A stretch of DNA of 64,000 nt, taken from the NCBI RefSeq assembly GCF_022012415.1, contig NZ_JAKLTR010000006.1:124001-188000 (forward strand), in the 5' to 3' direction. This DNA is from Terrimonas ginsenosidimutans. GTDB lineage: Bacteria; Bacteroidota; Bacteroidia; Chitinophagales; Chitinophagaceae. Both the position numbers and the translations under genes were made by a program. Shown in pieces: positions 17,597 to 26,097 of the stretch (position 1 is the first letter of the stretch; each line of letters starts with the position of its first letter). The notes under the pieces were generated by a model. The model saw only the letters and a program-made list of their open reading frames with translations. It did no database searches and was not told where the DNA came from.

Positions 17597-20409
17597 TATT
17601 TCTTTTCAAGATTTCCGTCAAAACGATAGATACCTCCGGCTTCAGTAGGGAAGGATATTTCTTTACCTCCATAGCGAAGCTTGCAGGTCTTACCTGCAGT
17701 TGATCTCAGTTCGACCTGCTGAAGCTTTCCATTTTTCCACTTCATTTTCAATTCAAATCCCCCACGCGCACGGATCCCATTTACTTCACCATTGAATAAA
17801 GCGAGTGGTAATGCGGGCAGAAGATCGATAAAACCTGTATGACTTTGAAGCAGCATCTCGCCTATTCCCGCTGCGCCACCAAAGTTCCCGTCGATCTGGA
17901 AAGGAGGATGAGCATCAAACAGGTTAAGGTAACTTCCCGCACCGCCTTTCACAGGACTGAGCAGCATTTGCAATAATTTAAATGAATGATCGCCATCTTT
18001 GAATCTTGCCCACAGGTTGATCTTCCAGCCAAGGCTCCAGCCGGTGGCTTCATCACCGCGATAAATGAGCGACTGACGTGCCGCATTCATCAGCTCGGGG
18101 GTTTGCACCCAATTGATCTCCGATCCGGGATGAACGCCCCAAAGATGAGAAACGTGACGATGCTTGTTGGATGTATCATCCTTATCCTGCAACCACTCCT
18201 GCAACTGACCATATTTGCCGATCTTATTCGGAGCGATCTGTGTGTATTTGATCTTTAATGTATCATGAAATGCTTTATCAACATTGAGAATCTCGCTGGC
18301 GGAAATAACATTGCTGAACAGATCACGGATCAACTGGTGATCCATTGTTGGCCCGGCAACCAAACCTCCCTGCTCAGGAGAATTCGATGGCGTACTGATA
18401 AGATAGCCGGAAACAGGATCTTTAATAAGAAAACTATTGAAGAACAATGCTGCTTCCTTCATGATCGGGTAGGCTTTGTTCCGAAGGAAAAATACATCCT
18501 GGCTGAACTGGTAATGTTCCCAAAGATGCTGGCAAAGCCACGCCGCACCGGTTACCCAAATCCCGTGATTGGACGCATTGATCGGTGCAGTGCCTCTCCA
18601 CAGATCCGTATTGTGATGCAATACCCAGCCGGGTGAATTGTAATGCGCTTTTGCAGTTTGCTTGCCGGTTTGCGACAGCTCACCGATCATATCAAACAGA
18701 GGCTGATGCATGGGTGAAAGATTCAGCAGCTCAGCCGGCCAGTAGTTCATTTCCGCATTGATATTCGTTGTGTATTTGCTCCCCCATGGTGGCGCAAGAA
18801 GATCATTCCAGATACCCTGCAGATTTGCGGGACGGGTGCCGGGGCGCGAACTGGAGATCAGCAGGTATCTTCCGTATTGCAGATAAAGCGCAGCGAAAGA
18901 TGGATCGCCGCCTGACGAAAACTTCGCCAACCGTTCGTCCGTCGGAAGATCTTCACGTGAGGAACCTTGAAAAAGGATGCTGAATGTATCGAAATACTTC
19001 TGATATTCTTTTACATGCGCTTCGCGTACCTGTTCAAACTTCTTTGCTTTGATCGCATTGAGTTGTGCGTTTGTACTGGCAACAGGATTTCCGGAAACAT
19101 CCTTAAAGTTCTTATAATTAGTTGCGGCAACCAATGAAAGTACCGCCTCATCTGCATTCTTCACCTCTATCTTATTGTCTTTTATCTGTACTGTTCCGCC
19201 TTTCAATTCTACATAAAGCAATGCCTCTCCCTTTAAAGCGCCATTCTTTACTTTCAGCGAAAGCGATAAAGTGTGGCCGTCTTTCGTTTTTACAGAAGAC
19301 AATTTATGCGGACTTGACAATGATGCGGTAAAATTCAACTGACCAGGAGAATTTGTTTCCAGTTGAATAAACATTGCCTGATCAGGCTGGCTCACCAAAT
19401 ACTTTCTTGTGTAGGCAACGCCATTGGATGTATAGCTCGTTACGGCTTCTGCATTGCTTATGTTAAGACTTCGCCGGTAAGTTCCTTCATCAGGCTTATG
19501 CGAAAACTCGAGCCAGAGATCACCGAATGGCTGGTAGTCGGCCTGATAACGGGGCACCGGGGGCGGATCATCATTCACCACGTAATATTTCCAGTTTCCA
19601 TTGAGAGAAAGCTTTGCCTTCTCTCCTGTCTCTTTTGTGTAGATCCCTATATGTCGTGTAGTATCCTTATAGCCGGCAATGCCGCCTTTATCAAAGAAAT
19701 TCAATACGAGCACAGCTATTGTATTCCTGCCTGCTCTCAGGACATCGGCGGGAATGTTATACTTTCTTGGATCGGTACTGTTCGTTGTTCCGATCAGTTT
19801 TCCATTTACATAGGTATAATCCAGATCGCGGACCCTGTTCAGATCAAGTACCGCTTCTTTATTTTGCCAATCAGCAGGAAGGTTGATGGTTCTTCTCATC
19901 CAGATGGCGCCATCGAGACCTTCGAAGCCAGCAGCTTCCCAACCTTCATAGGAGGGTACCGGCATTGTCTTCCATGATGCATCGTTAAATCCAGGTGCGG
20001 CTGGATCACCTGCCGGTAATTTGGTTGACGTTACCGTTTTGATCCACGCATCACGATTGCCTTCATCGGAACGCATGCCCATGAATTTTTCGCCGGCCAA
20101 TTGTTCCGCTTCCTTTTGTTTACCCGCGAAAATCAGTTGCCGAATGGTGTCAAGATACTTTGCAGCGCCCGGACGTGTATAGTCGCGGGGCTCGCCCGTC
20201 CACAATGTTTCTTCATTGAACTGGATCCTTTCTTTCTCCACTCCTCCAAAAACCATCGCACCCAGGCGTCCGTTTCCTAATGGGAGTGCGTCTGTCCATT
20301 TCTCTGCCGGCTTTGTATACCATAAAGACAATGGCTTGTCCTGCGCGTTTACGGTTAAGACGCTGGCAACAAAAATCAGGGAAAGGAAAAGTTTTATCTT
20401 TCGTAACAT
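17596..20409 (-). CDS. GH95-family alpha-L-fucosidase/galactosidase with an inserted jelly-roll domain
   Basis: GH95 enzymes release alpha-L-fucose or alpha-L-galactose, both found on pectin and xyloglucan side chains. The signal peptide ends near residue 22 (VNA-Q). The N-terminal beta-sandwich starts KPLSLWYTKPAEKWTDALPL with NEETLWTGEP. The catalytic (alpha/alpha)6 region has NINAEMNYWPAELLNL, NASNHGIWVTGAAWL, STPSNSPEQGG and HRHVSHLWGVHPG, covering the usual Asn, Glu and His/Asp positions. The protein is 937 aa, longer than the roughly 780-830 aa norm. A segment of about 175 aa (115-290, with FNDASWKTMPVPSYEGWEAA, WMRRTINLP and YTYVNGKLIGTTN) interrupts the N-terminal domain and looks like a GH2-type sugar-binding jelly roll. 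The stop overlaps the start of the next GH2 gene. Confidence 0.9.
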   Translation of the reverse strand: MLRKIKLFLSLIFVASVLTVNAQDKPLSLWYTKPAEKWTDALPLGNGRLGAMVFGGVEKERIQFNEETLWTGEPRDYTRPGAAKYLDTIRQLIFAGKQKEAEQLAGEKFMGMRSDEGNRDAWIKTVTSTKLPAGDPAAPGFNDASWKTMPVPSYEGWEAAGFEGLDGAIWMRRTINLPADWQNKEAVLDLNRVRDLDYTYVNGKLIGTTNSTDPRKYNIPADVLRAGRNTIAVLVLNFFDKGGIAGYKDTTRHIGIYTKETGEKAKLSLNGNWKYYVVNDDPPPVPRYQADYQPFGDLWLEFSHKPDEGTYRRSLNISNAEAVTSYTSNGVAYTRKYLVSQPDQAMFIQLETNSPGQLNFTASLSSPHKLSSVKTKDGHTLSLSLKVKNGALKGEALLYVELKGGTVQIKDNKIEVKNADEAVLSLVAATNYKNFKDVSGNPVASTNAQLNAIKAKKFEQVREAHVKEYQKYFDTFSILFQGSSREDLPTDERLAKFSSGGDPSFAALYLQYGRYLLISSSRPGTRPANLQGIWNDLLAPPWGSKYTTNINAEMNYWPAELLNLSPMHQPLFDMIGELSQTGKQTAKAHYNSPGWVLHHNTDLWRGTAPINASNHGIWVTGAAWLCQHLWEHYQFSQDVFFLRNKAYPIMKEAALFFNSFLIKDPVSGYLISTPSNSPEQGGLVAGPTMDHQLIRDLFSNVISASEILNVDKAFHDTLKIKYTQIAPNKIGKYGQLQEWLQDKDDTSNKHRHVSHLWGVHPGSEINWVQTPELMNAARQSLIYRGDEATGWSLGWKINLWARFKDGDHSFKLLQMLLSPVKGGAGSYLNLFDAHPPFQIDGNFGGAAGIGEMLLQSHTGFIDLLPALPLALFNGEVNGIRARGGFELKMKWKNGKLQQVELRSTAGKTCKLRYGGKEISFPTEAGGIYRFDGNLEKK

Positions 20410-20410
20410 G

Positions 20411-21973
20411 TCATTGATTGATGATCTGTACAGCCTGTTCGTTTACATCCGCCGTCTTTTTAACAATTTCAGTGATTCCCGTCAATTGATTTCCCTGCAA
20501 AATGATTCCTTTCGAATCTGATCCCTGTAATTGAAGGAAAGTTGATGTGCCGGTAGCCGGACGCGTATTCCTGATCCAGGCATTCTGCACATTCTGTAAA
20601 GAAATAACCGGTGTTCCATTTACCGGCCGGGGATTTCGTAAAGCATTCAATTCAAGACCAGTTGTCTGTTTTGCAGAAACAGCTGGCCCGCGCTGCACCT
20701 GTATGCTTACGTTATCCAGGAAGATATCTTTTGCTTTTTGTATCACGAATCCACTTTGCGCATAAATCACCACATCTGAAAAGCGGATATTCTCAACCGC
20801 CATTTCTTCCAGACCATTTATAAAGCACGCTTCATTAGTGTAGGCTGTGATATTACTGTAGCTGATATTTTTGATCTGTGGCGTTCGTTCAGAAACGGGT
20901 TCCTGCTCTGTTTTCGAATAAGCCATATCCAGTACAAATGCCTGTTCACGGATATTCTTCATGATGATATTGTCCACCCGGATATCTTCAACAGCGCCAC
21001 CACGACCTCTTGTTGTTTTGATCCGGATACCGCGGTCTGTTCCATCAAACACGCAATTCGAGATCACTATATTCTTTACACCGCCGCTCATTTCGCTGCC
21101 GATCACCACACCGCCATGACCGGAAAGCATGGTGCAGTTCGTGATCGTATAATTCTGTGCAGGCGCTGCTTTCGCGCGACCGGGTCCATCCTTTCCCGAT
21201 TTGATCGTGATGCAATCATCACCTACGCTGATATGACAGTCGGAGATATGAACATATTTGCAAGATTCCGGATTGATGCCATCCGTATTTGGTGAAGGAG
21301 GATTATTGATCGTAACTCCCTTCACCGTTACATTCTCACAAAACTCCGGGTTAACGGTCCAGAAAGGAGAATTGATGATAGTGATCCCTTCTACCAGAAC
21401 GTTTTTGCAATACATAGGCTGAATAAATGGCGGGCGGAGAAAACCCCGTTTCATTTGTTTTGGATCATCAGGCAGAAGAATGTTCTTATTCAAACTATCA
21501 AACATGATCTGCCATTTGGATCTTGGCTGGTTCGCTTTGTATCCTTCCACAAAATCCCACCACTTCTTACCATGTCCATTGATCAATCCGCGGCCTTTGA
21601 TGGCAATGTTCTCCGCTTTATATGCATAGAACATCGGAGAAAAACTTGTTACATCTACCCCTTCATACCGGCTTTCCACCATCGGCAGGTAATCATCAAA
21701 GTCGTCACTGAAATGCAACTCAGCACCGGCATCAATATAAACCGTAATGTTACTTTTCAAATGAATAGGACCAGTCAGATACTTTCCCGCAGGAAAATAA
21801 ACCGTACCTCCACCAGCTTTTACCGCAGCTGCAATCGCATTCGAAATAGCAGTCGTTGCTTTCTTGCTACTGTCTTTCTTCGCCCCAAATTTCGTCACAT
21901 CATACCACGACTGCCCATTTACCAGTAAAGTAGAAAATACCAATCCTAAAAAAAATAATTTCTTCATATTCAT
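20411..21973 (-). CDS. Secreted GH28-family polygalacturonase-like hydrolase
   Basis: Hydrolyses alpha-1,4 galacturonic linkages in homogalacturonan, or the GalA-Rha backbone of rhamnogalacturonan. The 520-aa protein has a signal peptide ending LLVNGQ. The right-handed beta-helix carries the full GH28 signature: NTDG (Asp231), GDD (Asp252/253), SGHGG (His286) and RIK (317-319). An opening motif, FGAKKDSSKKATTAISNAI, is the standard pectate-lyase-superfamily N-terminus. Two bases separate its stop from the GH95 start, and a 10-bp tandem array lies upstream after the GH67-like gene. With GH78, GH2 and GH95 beside it, exo-acting or rhamnogalacturonan-directed activity fits best. Confidence 0.92.
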   Translation of the reverse strand: MNMKKLFFLGLVFSTLLVNGQSWYDVTKFGAKKDSSKKATTAISNAIAAAVKAGGGTVYFPAGKYLTGPIHLKSNITVYIDAGAELHFSDDFDDYLPMVESRYEGVDVTSFSPMFYAYKAENIAIKGRGLINGHGKKWWDFVEGYKANQPRSKWQIMFDSLNKNILLPDDPKQMKRGFLRPPFIQPMYCKNVLVEGITIINSPFWTVNPEFCENVTVKGVTINNPPSPNTDGINPESCKYVHISDCHISVGDDCITIKSGKDGPGRAKAAPAQNYTITNCTMLSGHGGVVIGSEMSGGVKNIVISNCVFDGTDRGIRIKTTRGRGGAVEDIRVDNIIMKNIREQAFVLDMAYSKTEQEPVSERTPQIKNISYSNITAYTNEACFINGLEEMAVENIRFSDVVIYAQSGFVIQKAKDIFLDNVSIQVQRGPAVSAKQTTGLELNALRNPRPVNGTPVISLQNVQNAWIRNTRPATGTSTFLQLQGSDSKGIILQGNQLTGITEIVKKTADVNEQAVQIINQ

Positions 21974-22020
21974 ATGCGTTCAATATCCTTTTTAATTCGG
22001 AATATCATATTTCTTCCCGA

Positions 22021-22060
22021 CCATTCGCGCTCATTCGCGGCCATTCGCGCTCATTCGCGT
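22021..22060. repeat. Four-copy 10-bp tandem array (yCATTCGCGn) abutting a stop codon
   Basis: The plus strand reads CCATTCGCGC TCATTCGCGG, then the same 20-bp pair again with one change, so the unit is 10 bp, one helical turn. It begins at the stop codon of the GH67-like gene inside an otherwise compact operon. Confidence 0.85.
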
Positions 22061-24828
22061 TATTCGAATAACCAGTCAATCTCCGTCTTCACTCCATCCG
22101 GTGTGATACCCGCATCATAAGGTTTGATCAACTGATCATCGCTGATGAAGCCGAGTATCAGGCAAGCTCCTTTTTCGAGTTTTAATGTATTGGTTCCGGG
22201 TTTAAAACTGTAACTATGAACATTGACCGGTGGAAAGCCCTTTACCACAAGTGCATTGGTGATCTTCGCTTCCGACTGGCCGTATTCATTTGCGGTTGCA
22301 TTTGTTTCAAGTTCCGGTGCCTTCAAAAATTTCGAACGCCCGGAATAAGCAGCCTGTTTGAATTTGAAATAACCCACAAGAACTTTGACCGGCTTGTTAT
22401 TGGTAAACTGAACAGATGTTCCGTTTTCAAATTGAATAGCAGAAGAAAGCCGGATCGCTTTCAGCCCTTTTAATGCGGGTGCTATATCAATGAGGGAAGA
22501 AGCGGTATCCGGAAAAACCTGTGACAGGCTGTCGATCACGTAAAAGCGTGGCGAGCCAGCGATCTTTACTTCTTCATTCCGCAGCGGCTGCACTTTAACA
22601 GGTGTGAGCGCTGCACTTTTCTTTAATGAATCAATTGACCTGGTGAAATGAGCCAGCTCCTGCTCAAATGGAACCAATACCTCTGCCCATGTTTTAAACG
22701 TACCATTGACGCCACGGATCGGGATCTTTCTTTGTTGCGTCTGCATGCTGTTTGCATACAGGTAAGTTCCTTTTGTAAGTTCAACGAGTTCTTTATAACT
22801 GTTGACACTTTGCTGCAATAGCGGCAGTGATCTATCCAGGTCTGCAATATCATTCGAATACTTATACCTTAATGCATGTAATGCCGCATCGGCTTTTTGT
22901 GCAAAATGTTTGGCCAATGCACGATAGCAGTACATATCATTTTTGAGACGCTGAAACTCTTCTTTGTTCTTTGTAACACCAATGGCTGCAAGATCAATTG
23001 CAGATACTGATTTCTGCCCATGTTCCTGCACTTCGCGAATGATCTGCACAGGTGTTTCGCCGATATGTGGTTGTTTCTTCCATTCTTTCTCGGCATACTG
23101 GATCAGCATTTCTCCTTCGGGGCTTTCTCCTTCGTAAAGCAACGTAAACAATCCATAGCGGAATGGATTGATCAATTGTGTCATCAGCATGCCCAAGGTC
23201 AGTGTTTGCCTGTTTCCGTCAGTGATCCCGAAACGGCGAAGAAGCTTTGGAGCAATTTCCCCGGATTCTTCATAGGCCTGAAGGATCAGTCGTCCCTGCT
23301 CAGGACTGCAACCAAAATGCAGCGCAAGACGATCACTCCAGAAGATGATCTCCTTTTCACGTGAACGATCAGCTTTCCACGCATACCGGCTCCAGGCTGC
23401 ATACCAGATCCAGTCTCTTTCGATCTGCAGGAGACGTTGTCCTTTTACGCTGTCGGCGCTATAGGGCCAATCCCAATAAGAAGCCTGTGGATATAAATGC
23501 AGGCCGTTCCCGCCCATGATCCGATGCATTCCCTGTACAGACCGCTGAATGAAATCGGCCGATCCATAACGGAATGGTTCAAGGTTCGCAAGGATGTGTA
23601 CATTTTCGATCTGCACAGACCCGAGACGGCTGAGGGTTTGATGAAGTTCCGCCCACTGACCACGTGGTTCCGGTGTTGTTAGTGCTTCGCCATTGAACTT
23701 CGCTTCCGTATAGAGGTTCTTATATAAAGGTAATGCCGCCTTCATAACAGAAGGGGCATCCGTATCATGCGCACGTAAAACGATCGGCGGTTCTTCTTTT
23801 TTACCCAATGCTTTTAACCCATCCTGTACGCCGGGGATGATCGTTTTGGTAAACCACTCGATATCGTCAGGACCCGTCCCTTCCATTGCTTCACCGAGGC
23901 AAACCATCAGGCCAACATTTGGATATTTCTCAACGAATGCGGCAATGGATTTGCGGGTGTAATCAGCGATCAACGGGACGATAGGTCTTTCACGCTCCTG
24001 TGTTTTGATATTATGCTTTTCCGCAAAAGGCTTTGATACAATAATATTGTAGAACATCTGGATCACCCAGATGCCTCGCTTATCAGCTTCAGTAGTGAGG
24101 AATCGATAGATCTCTTCGTTCTTTTTAAATGTTGCGTCATCCACTTCCACGGCATACGGATAATCTTTCACCCGAACGAGCGATGCGAACGGGTGACCGT
24201 TCCAGAGATAGAGGGAATTCATCCGGTTTGTTACCATCGAATCCAGGTACTGGATCCAATGTTGCTTATCATAAAACCAGGGAAATGTTTCAGGCGTGTA
24301 AGGATATTCATACACGGTTCTTCCAGGAAGGTAGTAAGGCTTCTGCACACCGATGCATGCGCCACGGAGAACCATTTCGGGCTTGTCCTGAATGGAAAGT
24401 TCAGCAGGGATGTTCCTTTTATCGTTTATACGATCTGTCAGCTCAAGACAGCCGTACAACAAACCTGATGCGTCAGACGCGCCAATAAAGATCGATTTCC
24501 CTGAAGATTGGATCGAGAAACCTTCTTTCCCGGGATCCTGAAGTGAAGTAACTATTTTACCGGACAAGGCTTCTTTGTATAATGGAGACTGAAGACCGGC
24601 GATCGTTATCGTCCAGCCATTTTTAACTTTCTTCAGCTGATGTGAAGATGTTACGGTGAAGCCCGCAGTTTTCAAAGATGATTCAAGCTTTTCTATCCCG
24701 AATTTCGCCCGTGCAGAAATCTCGCTGCTATACACAAGTAAAACAGGTTCACCTCCTGAAGCACGCAGTTCTGCTCCGCAAATAACCAGAAATAAAAACG
24801 CCCAAACCTTTTTCATAGAAAACAACAT
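22060..24828 (-). CDS. Secreted GH67/GH115-like uronidase candidate
   Basis: First gene of the glycosidase operon. The 922-aa product has a signal peptide (MKKVWAFLFLVICGAELRAS), so an ATG at 24816 is an alternative start. The N-terminal alpha/beta domain (about 27-140, VLLVYSSEISARAKFG ... SGLLYGCLELTDRI) resembles the GH67/GH115 N-terminal domain. A TIM-barrel-like centre follows, with TNRMNSLYLWNGHPF, GIWVIQMFYNIIVSKPFAEK, VGLMVCLGEAMEGTG, EAKFNGEALTTPEPRGQW and an acidic cluster fit for catalysis. A long helical region and a C-terminal beta domain complete it. Activity on uronic acid linkages, possibly alpha-D-galacturonidase, is suggested by fold likeness and pectin context; I cannot assign a CAZy family with confidence. 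A terminator-like hairpin lies just upstream of the start. Confidence 0.6.
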   Translation of the reverse strand: MLFSMKKVWAFLFLVICGAELRASGGEPVLLVYSSEISARAKFGIEKLESSLKTAGFTVTSSHQLKKVKNGWTITIAGLQSPLYKEALSGKIVTSLQDPGKEGFSIQSSGKSIFIGASDASGLLYGCLELTDRINDKRNIPAELSIQDKPEMVLRGACIGVQKPYYLPGRTVYEYPYTPETFPWFYDKQHWIQYLDSMVTNRMNSLYLWNGHPFASLVRVKDYPYAVEVDDATFKKNEEIYRFLTTEADKRGIWVIQMFYNIIVSKPFAEKHNIKTQERERPIVPLIADYTRKSIAAFVEKYPNVGLMVCLGEAMEGTGPDDIEWFTKTIIPGVQDGLKALGKKEEPPIVLRAHDTDAPSVMKAALPLYKNLYTEAKFNGEALTTPEPRGQWAELHQTLSRLGSVQIENVHILANLEPFRYGSADFIQRSVQGMHRIMGGNGLHLYPQASYWDWPYSADSVKGQRLLQIERDWIWYAAWSRYAWKADRSREKEIIFWSDRLALHFGCSPEQGRLILQAYEESGEIAPKLLRRFGITDGNRQTLTLGMLMTQLINPFRYGLFTLLYEGESPEGEMLIQYAEKEWKKQPHIGETPVQIIREVQEHGQKSVSAIDLAAIGVTKNKEEFQRLKNDMYCYRALAKHFAQKADAALHALRYKYSNDIADLDRSLPLLQQSVNSYKELVELTKGTYLYANSMQTQQRKIPIRGVNGTFKTWAEVLVPFEQELAHFTRSIDSLKKSAALTPVKVQPLRNEEVKIAGSPRFYVIDSLSQVFPDTASSLIDIAPALKGLKAIRLSSAIQFENGTSVQFTNNKPVKVLVGYFKFKQAAYSGRSKFLKAPELETNATANEYGQSEAKITNALVVKGFPPVNVHSYSFKPGTNTLKLEKGACLILGFISDDQLIKPYDAGITPDGVKTEIDWLFE

Positions 24829-24838
24829 GCTAATCGTT

Positions 24839-24874
24839 TAAAAATAAAAGGGGGGATCGGAGAGCCGTTCCCCC
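24839..24874 (-). terminator. Terminator-like hairpin right before the glycosidase operon
   Basis: On the minus strand, GGGGGAACGG-CTCT-CCGATCCCCC (24874-24851, one internal mismatch) is followed by C and TTTTATTTTTA. This is a textbook intrinsic terminator whose U-tract ends about 10 nt above the ATG at 24828. It may end the upstream Gfo/Idh/MocA operon, or act as a leader attenuator for the glycosidase operon. Confidence 0.7.
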
Positions 24875-24929
24875 GGGATTGCTTGTGAATTTGACTTGCC
24901 TGTCAAACTGCTATATGAATGAAAATTTT

Positions 24930-25041
24930 AAGTAAAAAGTAAAAAGTAAAAAAATCTCTCGTCAAAACAGGAACATTTGAAACTATAGTAAAGCCTATTT
25001 TGACTTTTTACTTTTGAATTTTTACTTTTTACTTTTTACTT
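24930..25041. repeat. Inverted repeat of AAGTAAA words
   Basis: Three 7-bp AAGTAAA-type words near 24930-24952 are mirrored by TTTACTT words at about 25018-25041, with about 65 bp between. The right arm overlaps the stop codon of the Gfo/Idh/MocA gene. Apart from this and the hairpin at 24.85 kb the 207-base gap shows no gene; TTTGAC/GTCAAA near 24890-24907 is a small palindrome that could be an operator. Confidence 0.7.
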
Positions 25042-26097
25042 TATTACCGGCCACTCCCCTCCTTTATCGCTCGACCGGTACGCGGCTTCCACGCAGGCCA
25101 TGGTATGAATAGCGTCTTCTACAGAGTTGTCGGGTTGATTGATCTTACCATTAGCGGCCAGCATCACCTGTTCCATACTTCCTGCAAATGCGTGCGGGAA
25201 CCAACTGCCATTAATGGTTTTGTTCTTCCATTCAGGATCTTTATCCTTAAGCGAAATATATTCGAAACTATCTGGTATGCCGGTTGGATAATTTTGTAAT
25301 ACACCCATCCCAATTCTGATCGCACCGGCAGTTCCTTCCAGTTTTATATAAGAGTGTTGTTTGTTATTTCCAAACTGATGACAATGGTTGGTAAGGATCG
25401 TTGCCCGTTCGTACTGTCCATAGTCCAGGATGATCGCGGAACGCACAGAAGCCAGTTCTTTCATCGCCGGATGGCCAACTGTTTTTGCATAAACAGTTTT
25501 GGGATTACCCAACAGATTTCTTACAAGGTCTATGTAGTGAATGCTGTGATACAAGATCTCCACGCGTGGTGATTGGAAGAGGAAATCCCATAAATGCCAG
25601 GGCGTGTATACGTTCACGTTCACTTCGATATCTACCAGTTCCCCGATCGCTCCTTCAGCGATCATCTTTTTTGCTTCCAGTATATAGGGTGCATAACGAA
25701 GCTGGAAGTTGACCGCGGCATTCATTTTTTTGCGTCGAGTGATCTCAAGGATCTGTTTGGCCATTGCAAGATCGTCACCCATAGGTTTTTGGATCAGCAC
25801 ACTGGCATTATCCGGTAGTTGTTCCAGTATGGCAGGAATTGCGCCTGCCGGAACTGCGACATCAAACACCACCGGTTCCCGTACCGCAACTACCATTTCA
25901 CTGATGCTGGCATACACCGAAGGGATTGCAAACTCCTTTGCTACACTTTCTGTTTTTTTCGGATCGAGGTCGTAGATCCCATTCACTGCATAACCTGCTA
26001 AACCATACGCCGGCAGGTGCGAGGTTGTTACGATCCCGCCCGCGCCGATCACAAGTATCGGTAGTGGTTTATATGATATCGTTTGATTCGTCATCAT
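25036..26097 (-). CDS. Gfo/Idh/MocA-family NAD(P)-dependent oxidoreductase
   Basis: Cytoplasmic sugar or sugar-acid dehydrogenase of unknown substrate, 353 aa. The Rossmann fold starts VIGAGGIVTTSHLPAYG at about residue 16. The usual EKP motif appears as QKPMG (about residue 104), with Gln in place of Glu, as in some family members. The C-terminal substrate domain has VDIEVNVNVYTPWHLWDF and YHSIHYIDLVRNLLG. The gene overlaps the stop of the RhaT-like gene by one base (TAATG). With the amidohydrolase and RhaT-like carrier it forms a three-gene cassette, suggesting oxidation of a deoxy-sugar or its acid released by the glycosidase operon just downstream. Confidence 0.85.
   Translation of the reverse strand: MMTNQTISYKPLPILVIGAGGIVTTSHLPAYGLAGYAVNGIYDLDPKKTESVAKEFAIPSVYASISEMVVAVREPVVFDVAVPAGAIPAILEQLPDNASVLIQKPMGDDLAMAKQILEITRRKKMNAAVNFQLRYAPYILEAKKMIAEGAIGELVDIEVNVNVYTPWHLWDFLFQSPRVEILYHSIHYIDLVRNLLGNPKTVYAKTVGHPAMKELASVRSAIILDYGQYERATILTNHCHQFGNNKQHSYIKLEGTAGAIRIGMGVLQNYPTGIPDSFEYISLKDKDPEWKNKTINGSWFPHAFAGSMEQVMLAANGKINQPDNSVEDAIHTMACVEAAYRSSDKGGEWPVIK

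Noticed and set aside
22021-22060. 10-bp array as an operator for the downstream GH28 gene
   Set aside because: Possible, but similar word arrays follow stop codons of unrelated genes here, so a gene-end repeat is the simpler reading.
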